Assembly: GCA_947374865.1 (NCBI GenBank)
Contig: CANCDR010000005.1
Location: 62,001 to 126,000 of the forward strand
From: Oxalobacteraceae bacterium
GTDB taxonomy: Bacteria; Pseudomonadota; Gammaproteobacteria; Burkholderiales; Burkholderiaceae_D
Direction of reading: 5' to 3'
DNA length: 64,000 nucleotides
In this document: positions 36,506 to 45,285 of the stretch, piece after piece
Position numbering within the stretch: the first letter of the stretch is position 1
Layout: every line of letters starts with the position of its first letter
Program-made: the position numbers and the translations under genes
Notes under the pieces: generated by a model
What the model was told of the DNA's origin: nothing
Databases searched by the model: none
Seen by the model: only the letters and a program-made list of their open reading frames with translations

Positions 36506-38029
36506 ATGCCCACCAATTACCTGCAAAAAATCCTTACCTCTCGCGTCTACGACGTGGCCATCGAAACGCCGCTTGAACTGGCGCCTTCGCTCTCGCAGCG
36601 CATGGCCAACCCGATTTATTTCAAACGTGAAGACATGCAAAGCGTCTTTAGCTTCAAGCTGCGCGGCGCGTATAACAAGATGGCGCACCTGAGTCCGGCG
36701 CAAATTAAACGCGGCGTCATCTGTGCTTCGGCGGGTAACCATGCGCAGGGCGTGGCTTTGTCGGCTGCCAAGCTGGGCTGTCGCGCCGTGATCGTGATGC
36801 CGACCACCACACCACAGGTCAAGGTCGATGCCGTGCGTGCACGCGGCGGTGAAGTCGTGCTGTTCGGTGATTCGTTTACCGATGCCTATGATCACGCAGT
36901 CAAACTCGAGAAAAAAGAAAAGCTGACCTTCGTTCATCCCTTTGATGATCCGGATGTGATCGCTGGTCAGGGCACCATCGGCATGGAAATCCTGCGTCAA
37001 CACGCCGGCCCGATCCACGCCATTTTTGTCGCCATTGGTGGTGGTGGTTTAGTCGCCGGGATTGCCGCCTTTGTGAAGGCCGTGCGCCCGGAGATCCGTA
37101 TTATTGGTGTGCAAACCACCGACTCCGACGCCATGGCGCGCAGCATCAAGGCCGGCCGGCGCGTAACGCTGGCCGACGTGGGCCTGTTCTCGGACGGGAC
37201 AGCGGTCAAGCTGGTGGGCGAAGAAACCTTCCGCTTAACCAAGCTGTATGTGGACGAAATTATTCTGGTCGATACGGCCGCCGTCTGCAGCGCCATCAAA
37301 GACGTGTTTCAGGATACCCGTAGCATTCTGGAGCCCGCCGGTGCGCTCTCCATCGCCGGCGCCAAGGCTTATATCGAGCGCGCTCAGTTGAGCAAAAAGC
37401 CGTTGATCAATCAGACCATGGTCACCATCGCCTGTGGCGCCAACATGAATTTTGACCGCCTGCGCTTTGTGGCAGAAATGGCCGATAGCGGCACCGCGCG
37501 CGAAGCCGTGTTTGCCGTCACCTTGCCCGAAGAGCGTGGCAGCTTTAAACGTTTTTGCGAGCAAATCGGCCCGCGTAATGTGACCGAATTTAATTACCGC
37601 ATCAGTGATGCGAGCCAGGCGCACGTTTTTGTCGGCATGCAAATCGCCCATCATGACGATGCCGGCAAGATCGCGCGCAATTTCGAAAAGCATGGCTTCA
37701 CCACCCTCGACCTGACCAATGACGAGCTGGCCAAGATGCACATCCGCCATCTGGTCGGCGGTAAAAGCGCGCTGGCGCAGGATGAGCTCTTGTATCGCTT
37801 CGAGTTTCCCGAGCGTCCGGGCGCCTTGATGCGCTTTCTCGATTCCATGGCGCCGAACTGGAATATCAGCCTGTTCCATTACCGCAGTCAGGGCGGCGAC
37901 GTGGGGCGTATTCTGGTCGGCCTGCAGGTCCCCAAAAAAGAGATGAAGGCCTTCCGCGCATTTCTGGCGACCTTAGGTTACCGCTTCTGGGACGAGAGCA
38001 AAAATCCGCTATACAAGTTATTCTTGTAA
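36506..38029 (+). CDS. ilvA: Threonine ammonia-lyase, biosynthetic
   Basis: PLP enzyme of 507 residues that deaminates threonine to 2-oxobutanoate, the first step of isoleucine synthesis. The PLP lysine is in SFKLRGAYN, the phosphate loop in IGGGGLVAGIA. Two ACT-like regulatory domains follow from about residue 325, the binding site for isoleucine feedback inhibition and valine activation. The ATG at 36506 (MPTNYLQKIL) fits family length; an upstream frame from 36434 adds an unlikely extension. No clear Shine-Dalgarno is seen. It leads a rightward run with yhhQ and queF. Confidence 0.95.
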   Translation: MPTNYLQKILTSRVYDVAIETPLELAPSLSQRMANPIYFKREDMQSVFSFKLRGAYNKMAHLSPAQIKRGVICASAGNHAQGVALSAAKLGCRAVIVMPTTTPQVKVDAVRARGGEVVLFGDSFTDAYDHAVKLEKKEKLTFVHPFDDPDVIAGQGTIGMEILRQHAGPIHAIFVAIGGGGLVAGIAAFVKAVRPEIRIIGVQTTDSDAMARSIKAGRRVTLADVGLFSDGTAVKLVGEETFRLTKLYVDEIILVDTAAVCSAIKDVFQDTRSILEPAGALSIAGAKAYIERAQLSKKPLINQTMVTIACGANMNFDRLRFVAEMADSGTAREAVFAVTLPEERGSFKRFCEQIGPRNVTEFNYRISDASQAHVFVGMQIAHHDDAGKIARNFEKHGFTTLDLTNDELAKMHIRHLVGGKSALAQDELLYRFEFPERPGALMRFLDSMAPNWNISLFHYRSQGGDVGRILVGLQVPKKEMKAFRAFLATLGYRFWDESKNPLYKLFL

Positions 38030-38057
38030 AAATTGACGAAAACCGGAGAACGTCGCC

Positions 38058-38762
38058 ATGCAAAGCAGCACAAAACAATACCGCTACTATGATTTTGTCA
38101 TGGCAGCCTTCGTCACCATTTTGCTCTGTTCGAATCTGATTGGTGCAGCCAAGGCGGCCGAAGTTACGCTGCCATTTTTTGGCACAGTCAGCTTTGGTGC
38201 GGGTGTTTTGTTTTTTCCGATTTCCTATATTTTTGGCGATATCCTGACCGAGGTGTATGGCTATGGTCGTGATCGGCGCGTGGTCTGGGCTGGTTTTGGC
38301 GCGCTCGCTTTTGCTGCCATCATGGCTGCAGTCATACTGGCCCTGAAGCCAGCTGCCGATCCTTTTAATGCCGAGTATCAGACCCATCTGAACGCCGTCT
38401 TTGGCAACACGCCGCGCATCGTGCTCGGCTCCATGCTGGCTTTCTGGTGCGGCAGTTTCGTCAATAGCTACGTGATGGCGAAGATGAAAGTCTGGATGCA
38501 GGGCCGCAAACTATGGATGCGCACGATTGGCTCGACTGTGTGCGGCGAACTGGTCGACTCGAGCCTGTTCTATGTGATCGCGTTTTATGGCATCTGGTCC
38601 AATCAGCAGTTATTGGCGGTGATCGTGGCGCAGTATTTTCTCAAGACCGGCTGGGAAGTCGTCATGACACCGGTGACGTATCAGGTGGTCAATTTCCTCA
38701 AGCGCAAAGAGAACGAAGACTACTTCGACCGCAATACCAATTTCAATCCGTTCCACCTTTAA
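38058..38762 (+). CDS. yhhQ: Queuosine precursor transporter (YhhQ family)
   Basis: Integral membrane protein of 234 residues with about six helices and the family regions SNLIGAAKAAEV and ISYIFGDILTEVYGYG, plus the C-terminal FLKRKENEDYFD. YhhQ imports the queuine precursors preQ0 and preQ1. CGGAGAACG lies before the ATG. The next gene encodes QueF, which reduces preQ0, so the pair makes sense as an import-and-use module. Confidence 0.92.
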   Translation: MQSSTKQYRYYDFVMAAFVTILLCSNLIGAAKAAEVTLPFFGTVSFGAGVLFFPISYIFGDILTEVYGYGRDRRVVWAGFGALAFAAIMAAVILALKPAADPFNAEYQTHLNAVFGNTPRIVLGSMLAFWCGSFVNSYVMAKMKVWMQGRKLWMRTIGSTVCGELVDSSLFYVIAFYGIWSNQQLLAVIVAQYFLKTGWEVVMTPVTYQVVNFLKRKENEDYFDRNTNFNPFHL

Positions 38763-38787
38763 TTTATTTTGAGAGCGATGCACAGCA

Positions 38788-39627
38788 GTGACAACACCCA
38801 ATCATCCGCAGGCATCCCCCCTTGGCAAGGCTGCCACCTACCGCAGCCAGTACGCGCCCGAACTGTTATTTCCGATCGCGCGCGCCGATAAACGCGCCGA
38901 ACTGGGTCTGACCAGTGGCCTGCCATTTTTTGGCCTGGATATCTGGAACGCTTACGAAGTCTCGTGGCTCAACCTGCGCGGCAAACCACAGATCGCCATT
39001 GCGACGCTGACGGTAGCGGCAGATTCACCGAATATCGTCGAATCAAAATCCTTCAAGCTATATTTGAATTCCTTTAACCAAACCCGTCTGCCTGACGCCA
39101 ATGCCCTGCTCGCATTGCTGCAGGCTGATTTGTCTGACGGCTTTGGCGCACCGGTGCAGATCAAGCTGACCCTGCCCGAACAATTTGCGCAATTACGCAT
39201 GGGCGAACTGGAGGGCCAGCTGCTGGATCGGCTCGATATCGAGATCGATCACTATCAGCCTGACCCTGTACTGCTGCGTGCGGATGCCGACGCGGTGGCG
39301 GTCGACGAAACGTTGGTCTCGCATCTGCTGAAATCGAATTGCCTCGTCACCGGTCAGCCGGACTGGGGCAGCGTGCAGATTCGATATGTGGGTGCGCCGA
39401 TCGACCAGGAAGGCTTGTTGCGCTATTTAATCGGTTTTCGCGAGCATAATGAATTTCACGAACAATGCGTCGAGCGTATTTTTGTCGACATCTGGCGCAC
39501 TTGCAAACCGCAGAAATTAGCCGTCTTGGCGCGCTACACACGACGTGGCGGGCTCGATATTAATCCGTGGCGCAGTAACTTCAGCAGCGCCCAGGGGCCC
39601 TTAAACTTGCGCGGCGCCAGACAATAA
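38788..39627 (+). CDS. queF: NADPH-dependent 7-cyano-7-deazaguanine reductase
   Basis: Long-form (YqcD-type) QueF of 279 residues, which reduces the nitrile of preQ0 to the amine preQ1 for tRNA queuosine. The nucleophilic Cys lies in [14 protein letters not shown], and the later ERIFVDIW and [14 protein letters not shown] are family signatures. The start is GTG at 38788, 25 bases after yhhQ; a nearby ATG at 38778 is out of frame. Co-transcription with yhhQ is likely. Confidence 0.93.
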   Translation: MTTPNHPQASPLGKAATYRSQYAPELLFPIARADKRAELGLTSGLPFFGLDIWNAYEVSWLNLRGKPQIAIATLTVAADSPNIVESKSFKLYLNSFNQTRLPDANALLALLQADLSDGFGAPVQIKLTLPEQFAQLRMGELEGQLLDRLDIEIDHYQPDPVLLRADADAVAVDETLVSHLLKSNCLVTGQPDWGSVQIRYVGAPIDQEGLLRYLIGFREHNEFHEQCVERIFVDIWRTCKPQKLAVLARYTRRGGLDINPWRSNFSSAQGPLNLRGARQ

Positions 39628-39768
39628 AACCAAAAATTCCTTACCTAAGCGTAGACGCACTTGGCCGGCATTGCCCGGCGCAATCATTCAAGGCGCTGGC
39701 TTTCGGCGCGCATGGCAGTAAAATACGCCTATAATCCCGTTCCGGACGACATTCTTGTGCCTCACACC

Positions 39769-40239
39769 GTGAATCATTTTAGTCAAATTCTCTCTCCTGC
39801 CAACGTGGCGCTCGACATCGATGTATCGAGTAAGAAGCGCGCCTTTGAGCAGGCTGGCCTGATGTTTGAAAATAACAGTGGCATCGCCCGCTCGACCGTG
39901 TCGGATAATCTGTTCGCCCGCGAACGGCTCGGCTCCACCGGCTTAGGCCATGGCGTGGCGGTACCGCACGGCCGGGTCAAGGGCCTCAAGGCACCATTGG
40001 CAGCCTTTGTGCGCCTGGCGGAACCGATCCCGTTTGAGTCGCCCGACGGCGAACCGGTCAAGCTGCTAATATTCCTTCTGATACCCGATAACGTGACACA
40101 GCAGCATCTGGAAATTCTCTCCGAAGTAGCAGAAATGTTTTCCGATGCGGCGTTTCGTGACATGTTGTCGACCTCCGACGATGCGGCGGCGATTCATGCG
40201 CGCCTGATTACGTGGCAGCCCAGCACCCAGCTATCCTGA
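39769..40239 (+). CDS. ptsN: PTS IIA-like nitrogen-regulatory protein PtsN
   Basis: Fructose/mannitol-type EIIA domain of 156 residues; the phosphorylated His67 is in VAVPHGRVKG. PtsN belongs to the nitrogen PTS relay and interacts with potassium and stress systems. GTG at 39769 (MNHFSQILSPANVALD) matches family starts; GTG at 39757 and longer upstream frames are less likely. A TATAAT sequence at 39730-39735 may be part of its promoter, without an obvious -35. The usual betaproteobacterial partners rpoN and hpf are absent upstream; queF is there instead. hprK follows. Confidence 0.93.
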   Translation: MNHFSQILSPANVALDIDVSSKKRAFEQAGLMFENNSGIARSTVSDNLFARERLGSTGLGHGVAVPHGRVKGLKAPLAAFVRLAEPIPFESPDGEPVKLLIFLLIPDNVTQQHLEILSEVAEMFSDAAFRDMLSTSDDAAAIHARLITWQPSTQLS

Positions 40240-40287
40240 TCGCGGGAGCGTGCTGTGCCTTGAGTTTTACTCGAAAGCGAACGCACT

Positions 40288-41226
40288 ATGGCATTTTCTG
40301 ACCCGCTCACCATTCAACAGCTCTACGACGATAATCGCGAGTCGATGGAACTGGGCTGGTTTGCCGGCTTTCCCGGGGGCGAACGGCTGATTTCTGGCGA
40401 TGCGACCTCGGCGGCTGATCAGGTCGGCCATCTGAATCTGATTCATCCCGGCCGGATCCAGGTCTTCGGTCATCAGGAAACCGAGTACTACCAGCGCCTC
40501 TCCCCCGCATCGCGTTTGTATCAGACCGAAGAACTCATTAACGGCAAACCGCCGGCCTTCATCATCGCCCAAGGTCTGGAAACGCCGGAGCTGTTATTCG
40601 AACGCTGTGACGCCAATAACATCCCGCTCTTTTCGACGCCCTTGCCGGCTGCACAGGTGATCGATTTCATGCGCGTTTATCTGTCCAAAAAACTCGCCCA
40701 GCGCATCACCATGCACGGCGTGTTCATGGACGTTCTTGGCGTGGGGGTGCTGATTACGGGTGAATCGGGTCTGGGCAAGAGCGAACTGGGACTCGAACTC
40801 ATCTCGCGCAATCACGGTCTGGTGGCCGATGACGCGGTCGAATTTGCCCGTATCGCACCGCACATGATCGAAGGGCGCTGTCCGCCACTACTGCAAAATC
40901 TGCTGGAAGTCCGCGGGCTTGGCCTGCTCGACATCAAGACCATTTTTGGCGAAACCGCTGTGCGCCGCAAGATGCGCCTCAAGCTCATCGTACACCTGGT
41001 TCGCCGTACCACACTGGAAGAAAATTACGAACGTCTGCCGCTCAATTCGCAGACTCAGGAAGTACTCGGGCTGGCAATCCGCAAAGTCATCATCCCCGTG
41101 GAAGCCGGACGCAATCTGGCGGTGCTGCTTGAAGCGGCGGTGCGCAATACCATCTTGCAGCTGCGCGGCATCGACACGCTCAAGGATTTCATGGACCGTC
41201 AACAAAAGGCCATGGAAGGCGAATAG
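40288..41226 (+). CDS. hprK: HPr kinase/phosphorylase
   Basis: A 312-residue enzyme that phosphorylates and dephosphorylates HPr or a homologue on Ser. The Walker A loop is GESGLGKS (158-165), with the catalytic His143 in the conserved HGV and the C-terminal signature [19 protein letters not shown]. In proteobacteria HprK acts with the ptsN-rapZ cluster; its true partner protein is not in this window. It is separated from ptsN by 48 bases and from rapZ by 5 bases. Confidence 0.95.
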   Translation: MAFSDPLTIQQLYDDNRESMELGWFAGFPGGERLISGDATSAADQVGHLNLIHPGRIQVFGHQETEYYQRLSPASRLYQTEELINGKPPAFIIAQGLETPELLFERCDANNIPLFSTPLPAAQVIDFMRVYLSKKLAQRITMHGVFMDVLGVGVLITGESGLGKSELGLELISRNHGLVADDAVEFARIAPHMIEGRCPPLLQNLLEVRGLGLLDIKTIFGETAVRRKMRLKLIVHLVRRTTLEENYERLPLNSQTQEVLGLAIRKVIIPVEAGRNLAVLLEAAVRNTILQLRGIDTLKDFMDRQQKAMEGE

Positions 41227-41231
41227 CACCT

Positions 41232-42086
41232 ATGCGCATCATACTTATTACCGGCATCTCCGGCTCAGGTAAATCGGTCAGTTTGAATGCACTGGAAGAT
41301 GCTGGTTACTTTTGTGTCGATAACTTACCGCCATCACTACTGCGCGCTTTAGTCGCTACCCGCTTAGCCGAAGGGGCAGAAAATCTGGCGGTAGCGATGG
41401 ACGCGCGCAGTGCCGTCTCGCTGGCTGGTTTGCCGGCGGATATTCAATTGCTCAAAGCCGAGGGGCATGACATCAAGGTGGTATTCCTGACCTCGACCAC
41501 GCAAGCCCTGGTGACGCGTTTTTCCGAAACCCGGCGCAGCCATCCGCTCTCGCACCGACTGGCGCATCATGAAAATCCGCCCAGTCTGCTGGAATGTATT
41601 TTGCAGGAGCGGGAGATGCTGGTCGCCGTCGAAGGACTGGGGCATGTGCTGGATACCTCAGGTCTGTCGGCAGGCAAATTACGCAGCTGGATCCGCGACT
41701 TGCTCGATACCGAGACCACGCCATTAACGCTGCTGTTTGAATCCTTTGCCTTCAAATTTGGTGTGCCGCTGGATGCGGATTTGGTCTTCGATGTGCGCAT
41801 GCTGCCGAATCCGCATTACGATCCTAAATTGCGCGCCCTCACCGGACGCGACACAGAGGTAGCGGCGTTTTTGTACGCGCTGCCGCAGGTGGGCGATCTG
41901 TTGAACGACATCCGCAGCTTCGTCGAAAAATGGCTGCCGTCCTTCAAGGGCGATAACCGCAGCTACCTCACCGTAGCCATCGGCTGCACTGGCGGACAGC
42001 ACCGTTCGGTCTACATCGCCGAACGTCTTGCGCAACATTTTCGCGCGCAGGAACATGTAGTGTTGCGGCACCGCGAGTTGGGGTAA
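41232..42086 (+). CDS. rapZ: RNase adapter protein RapZ
   Basis: P-loop protein of 284 residues with Walker A GISGSGKS (8-15) and C-terminal RNA-binding region ending [19 protein letters not shown] and HRELG. In E. coli RapZ binds the GlmZ and GlmY small RNAs and guides RNase E to control glucosamine-6-phosphate synthase. Only 5 bases separate it from hprK, so the ptsN-hprK-rapZ operon ends here. The gap that follows is the largest in the window. Confidence 0.95.
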   Translation: MRIILITGISGSGKSVSLNALEDAGYFCVDNLPPSLLRALVATRLAEGAENLAVAMDARSAVSLAGLPADIQLLKAEGHDIKVVFLTSTTQALVTRFSETRRSHPLSHRLAHHENPPSLLECILQEREMLVAVEGLGHVLDTSGLSAGKLRSWIRDLLDTETTPLTLLFESFAFKFGVPLDADLVFDVRMLPNPHYDPKLRALTGRDTEVAAFLYALPQVGDLLNDIRSFVEKWLPSFKGDNRSYLTVAIGCTGGQHRSVYIAERLAQHFRAQEHVVLRHRELG

Positions 42087-42118
42087 TCACACTCCCCTCC
42101 GTTTAATCTTCGCCGGTC

Positions 42119-42150
42119 GCGCGCGTGTTTATAAAACGTGTACACCCTAC
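42119..42150 (-). repeat. Intergenic repeat, minus-strand GTAGGGTGTACACG form
   Basis: Read on the minus strand this is GTAGGGTGTACACG, an 8-9 base AT-rich middle, then ACACGCGCG. It aligns with the element at 2702-2733, GTAGGGTGTGCACG...GCACACGCG, suggesting one repeat family. Confidence 0.5.
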
Positions 42151-42175
42151 TCTTTTTTTTATTTTTTACGATCAT

Positions 42176-42203
42176 GCGTGTGCACTGTATTTAATGCACA
42201 CGC
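42176..42203. repeat. Intergenic inverted repeat GCGTGTGCA / TGCACACGC
   Basis: Perfect 9-base arms (42176-42184 with 42195-42203) around CTGTATTTAA. The same core, GTGCACAC, as the repeat at 2707-2730. Confidence 0.6.
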
Positions 42204-42489
42204 TTAAACCATTTGTCGAGTCTGGACAACACGCAAAATTGTCTCGCAAGTGGGCATCTATACAATCAGCTTCCCCCAGTAAAATCAGATTTAATTTAAA
42301 TGACATCTACGCGAATTTTCATATTCGCCATCATCTTTTCTGCGCATGGCATTTGCGCCAATTAAAAGAGTCGACTAAATCTACAACATAAATCATTTAT
42401 CCCTTGAAGATTACGGCTTTATATATTTTGGCTTACAGCTCTATTCATATCAATTTAGACGTCATAATTTATTTGAAAGGAAACTGAAA

Positions 42490-43248
42490 ATGATGCCGGG
42501 ACCAGCGCAAAAAGTAGCGGCCAAAAAAGTAGCCGCCAAATCGAACGTTATTTATGCGGAAGAGCAACTGGCCTACTTAAGAAAAGATCCTAAAAACGCT
42601 TGTCTAGCGTATGGCTTCGTTTGCAGAGGCGATCTATTGCTTAATAGTCTGATGGGCCAACAATGCAGACTGCGGTGCTACAAGGATTTAGGTGGTGTCT
42701 ATCGTATTGAAGTTGAAGAAGGCGCTGGAGACTGGTACATCCCTTATAGGCATGGGAAGGCGTTTTATTGCGATGTGCCCAAAGGGCAGCCGGACGGTAC
42801 GATGGTCGTGACCTTCCCCATGAATGGCTGTGCATTAGAAGTCGTTGGGCAGCATAATGCAAATCGTTTTTTTCATGATGCAGATGGCACTTCCATGCCT
42901 GCTGGCGATAGAGTTTCCAAGTTACGTATTGATTATGATGAATATGCCGGAAAAGACCGGGAGGCTGAAAATTATGTGACGAGAAATTCGTTAGTCAAAA
43001 ATAAAAACATTCGTCAGCTCGAGCCAGATTTACAGGTTGAGGTTCCTATTTCGGGCTATGACAATTTAGGCAGTAATTTTGAACACACATTAATTTGCAT
43101 TAAAAGAGGTACTCTGTGGACGGTCTATCAAACAGTCGTTGCTGCAACAACACTTTGGCGAAAAGGGGATGAGAACGATAGCGGAAAAATTGAATACGCG
43201 CATATCAAACAAAGGGTACCCATCGTCATTGGCATTTTTCAGGATTAG
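42490..43248 (+). CDS. Unrecognised protein with Lys/Ala N-terminus and possible Cys-His-Asp site
   Basis: A 252-residue soluble-looking protein with no family I can name. It begins MMPGPAQKVAAKKVAAKSN, a short basic repeat, with GAAAGGAAAC before the ATG. There is no signal peptide and no strong membrane helix. Cysteines are common in the first half (C38, C45, C59, C63, C94, C114). The region GQPDGTMVV, FPMNGCALEVVG and FFHDADGTSM puts C114 about 15 residues before H129 and D130/D132, which could be a catalytic set or a structural motif. Base composition is more AT-rich than its neighbours, and it sits alone between rapZ and the convergent mutY, so it is probably an acquired gene. It might be an effector or toxin, but that is a guess. 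Confidence 0.65.
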   Translation: MMPGPAQKVAAKKVAAKSNVIYAEEQLAYLRKDPKNACLAYGFVCRGDLLLNSLMGQQCRLRCYKDLGGVYRIEVEEGAGDWYIPYRHGKAFYCDVPKGQPDGTMVVTFPMNGCALEVVGQHNANRFFHDADGTSMPAGDRVSKLRIDYDEYAGKDREAENYVTRNSLVKNKNIRQLEPDLQVEVPISGYDNLGSNFEHTLICIKRGTLWTVYQTVVAATTLWRKGDENDSGKIEYAHIKQRVPIVIGIFQD

Positions 43249-43258
43249 CCCCCCATTT

Positions 43259-44362
43259 TTACAGTACGCGCAATAATTTTTTCACCGGCGCCGGCAAGGG
43301 TGCATTGTCAATCTCATCCGCTGCGAGCCAGACAAACCCGCCCTGCTCGACAACGGCATGCCGATGCAATAAGTTAATCCGGTAGGGCGCCACATGCAAT
43401 TTAAAATGCGTAAAGCCATGCGAAAACGGCGGCAGACGTTGATAATCTCGAGCTACACCAAAACGCATCACCACCTCACCCAGCATTTCCTCAAGCGCGG
43501 CACTTTCTTCATCCAGCAGATGGGGTATTTCCGGCAACGACAGTAATCCTCCCCAAATGCCGCTATCGGGCCGCTGTTCAAGCAAGACCCGATCGCCGTC
43601 GGTAATGAGGAGCATGGCGGTATGTTTTTCGGGGACAGTCTTTTTGGGCTTACGTACTGGAAGATCACTCACACGATCGGTCGCCAATGCCACGCACCGC
43701 GACTTGAACGGACAGGCAGGGCATTGTGGTTTGCTGCGCGTGCAAAGCGTAGCCCCCAAATCCATCAGGCCCTGGGTGTAGCTGCCAATATCGTTTTGCG
43801 GCAGCAATGCCACTGCGCGGCGCCATAACAGCTCTTCCACCAGCCGCAAGCCAGGATAGGCATCCACCCCAAAGACGCGCGCAAAAACCCGTTTGACATT
43901 CCCATCCAAAATAGCGGCCCGAGTACCGTAAGCAAAAGCAGAAATAGCGGCCGCAGTAGAGCGCCCGATGCCGGGCAATTCTTGCAGCAGTACCGGATCC
44001 GCCGGAAACTGGCCGGCGTAGTCTTGCACGATGCGCTGCGCACAACGGTGCAGATTGCGCGCCCGGGTGTAATAACCCAGCCCGCTCCAATGCGCCATCA
44101 CGGCCTCCGATGGCGCCGCAGCCAGTGTGGCAACATCGGGAAAGCGCTGCAAAAAGCGCTGGTAGTAAGGGATCACGGCGCTGACCTGCGTTTGCTGCAA
44201 CATGATTTCTGACAGCCAGATACGATATGCCTCCTGCGTTTGTTGCCAGGGCAGCGCATGCCGGCCATGCTGCTTTTGCCAGGTGATGACGGTGGCCGAA
44301 AAACTGGCGTCGGCAAATCCCTCGGCATCGGCCGTAGCGGTTTGGTCGATGACACGCTTCAT
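43259..44362 (-). CDS. mutY: Adenine DNA glycosylase
   Basis: Repair glycosylase of 367 residues that removes adenine opposite 8-oxoguanine. Helix-hairpin-helix LQELPGIGRSTAAAI with the catalytic Asp in AILDGNVKRVFAR, the 4Fe-4S cluster Cys set CTRSKPQCPACPFKSRC and a C-terminal NUDIX-like recognition domain are all present. The ATG at 44362 has GAGG eight bases upstream; a frame from 44512 would overlap mutM. It follows mutM by 10 bases, making a compact GO-repair pair. Confidence 0.95.
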   Translation of the reverse strand: MKRVIDQTATADAEGFADASFSATVITWQKQHGRHALPWQQTQEAYRIWLSEIMLQQTQVSAVIPYYQRFLQRFPDVATLAAAPSEAVMAHWSGLGYYTRARNLHRCAQRIVQDYAGQFPADPVLLQELPGIGRSTAAAISAFAYGTRAAILDGNVKRVFARVFGVDAYPGLRLVEELLWRRAVALLPQNDIGSYTQGLMDLGATLCTRSKPQCPACPFKSRCVALATDRVSDLPVRKPKKTVPEKHTAMLLITDGDRVLLEQRPDSGIWGGLLSLPEIPHLLDEESAALEEMLGEVVMRFGVARDYQRLPPFSHGFTHFKLHVAPYRINLLHRHAVVEQGGFVWLAADEIDNAPLPAPVKKLLRVL

Positions 44363-44372
44363 ATCGACGACC

Positions 44373-45194
44373 TCATTTCTGGCACTGAACGCAGTAGAAC
44401 GTCGAGCGCTGTCCCTGCTTGATCTGCCGCACCGGCGCCTGACAGACGCGGCAAGCTTCGCCGGGTCGATCATAAACAAAATAATTCTGCTGGAAGTAGC
44501 CAGAGCGGCCATTCACCGCAACAAAATCGCGCAGCGTACTGCCGCCCTGCTCAATGGCTGCGGCCAGAATTTCGCGGATGGCCTGGGCCAGTTTTTCGTA
44601 GCGTGCCAGACCAATGCGCTGGGCAGGGGTTTTGGGATTGATGCCGGCCTTGAACAAACTCTCCGAGGCGTAGATATTGCCGACACCGACCACGATGTCA
44701 CCAGACAGCAGTACCTGTTTAATGTCTTGCCGACGTGTGCGGGTGAGACGGTAGAGCAGATCCGCTGTAAAACCTGCTTCGAGCGGTTCAACCCCCAGCC
44801 CGCGCAGCAGTAAATGATTTTCGACCGGCCCCTCTTCTTGCGCATGCCACAACACGGCGCCAAAACGACGCGGGTCATGCATGCGCATCAATTGGGCACC
44901 GAATTGCAGGTCGACGTGATCATGCTTGCGCACCGGTGTATCAGCTGGCAGGATGCGCAGATGACCCGACATCCCCAGATGAATAATCAGCGTGCCGTGG
45001 GCGAATTGCAGCAGCAGATATTTGCCCCGGCGGCCAACCTGCAGCACACTGCGTCCACGCAGCAGCGCATCAAGCGCGGGGGGAAACGGCCAACGCAGGC
45101 CGGCATGGCGCAATATAACGCCGGTGACGGTCTGATCCTGCACGTGCGGCGCAATCCCGCGCCGGGTGACTTCTACTTCGGGTAATTCGGGCAT
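44373..45194 (-). CDS. mutM: Formamidopyrimidine-DNA glycosylase
   Basis: Fpg/MutM of 273 residues, which excises 8-oxoguanine opposite C. It starts [13 protein letters not shown] with the catalytic Pro2 and Glu3, has the Lys near [13 protein letters not shown] region, and ends with the zinc finger CRVCQAP...FYCVQCQK. Placed just before mutY, so both steps of the 8-oxoG defence are transcribed together. It is divergent from the TPR lipoprotein gene across about 90 bases containing the palindrome TTAATTAATTAA. Confidence 0.95.
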   Translation of the reverse strand: MPELPEVEVTRRGIAPHVQDQTVTGVILRHAGLRWPFPPALDALLRGRSVLQVGRRGKYLLLQFAHGTLIIHLGMSGHLRILPADTPVRKHDHVDLQFGAQLMRMHDPRRFGAVLWHAQEEGPVENHLLLRGLGVEPLEAGFTADLLYRLTRTRRQDIKQVLLSGDIVVGVGNIYASESLFKAGINPKTPAQRIGLARYEKLAQAIREILAAAIEQGGSTLRDFVAVNGRSGYFQQNYFVYDRPGEACRVCQAPVRQIKQGQRSTFYCVQCQK

Positions 45195-45285
45195 GGCGGG
45201 GAATTAAACCTTAATTAATTAATTTTCTTTCAAGGTGTGCAATCCGTGCCGCCCATCAAAGCTGGGTTGGGCGTAAAATCTGACC

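Larger units (their letters stand above)
42087..42489. other. AT-rich intergenic stretch with inverted repeats
   Basis: About 400 bases between rapZ and the unrecognised gene at 42490. The left part holds two GTG-type inverted repeats (42119-42150 and 42176-42203) and T-rich runs. The right part is strongly AT-rich and carries CATAAT (42463-42468) about 20 bases before the next ribosome-binding site, possibly a -10. An 88-codon frame (42125-42391) crosses the repeats and is not convincing. Confidence 0.5.

Noticed and set aside
42125..42391. An 88-codon open frame between rapZ and the unrecognised gene
   Set aside because: It crosses two intergenic inverted repeats, has no ribosome-binding site and its composition is dominated by AT-rich bias.
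44363..44512. Longer start for mutY
   Set aside because: It would overlap mutM by about 140 bases and lacks a ribosome-binding site, whereas ATG 44362 has a good one.
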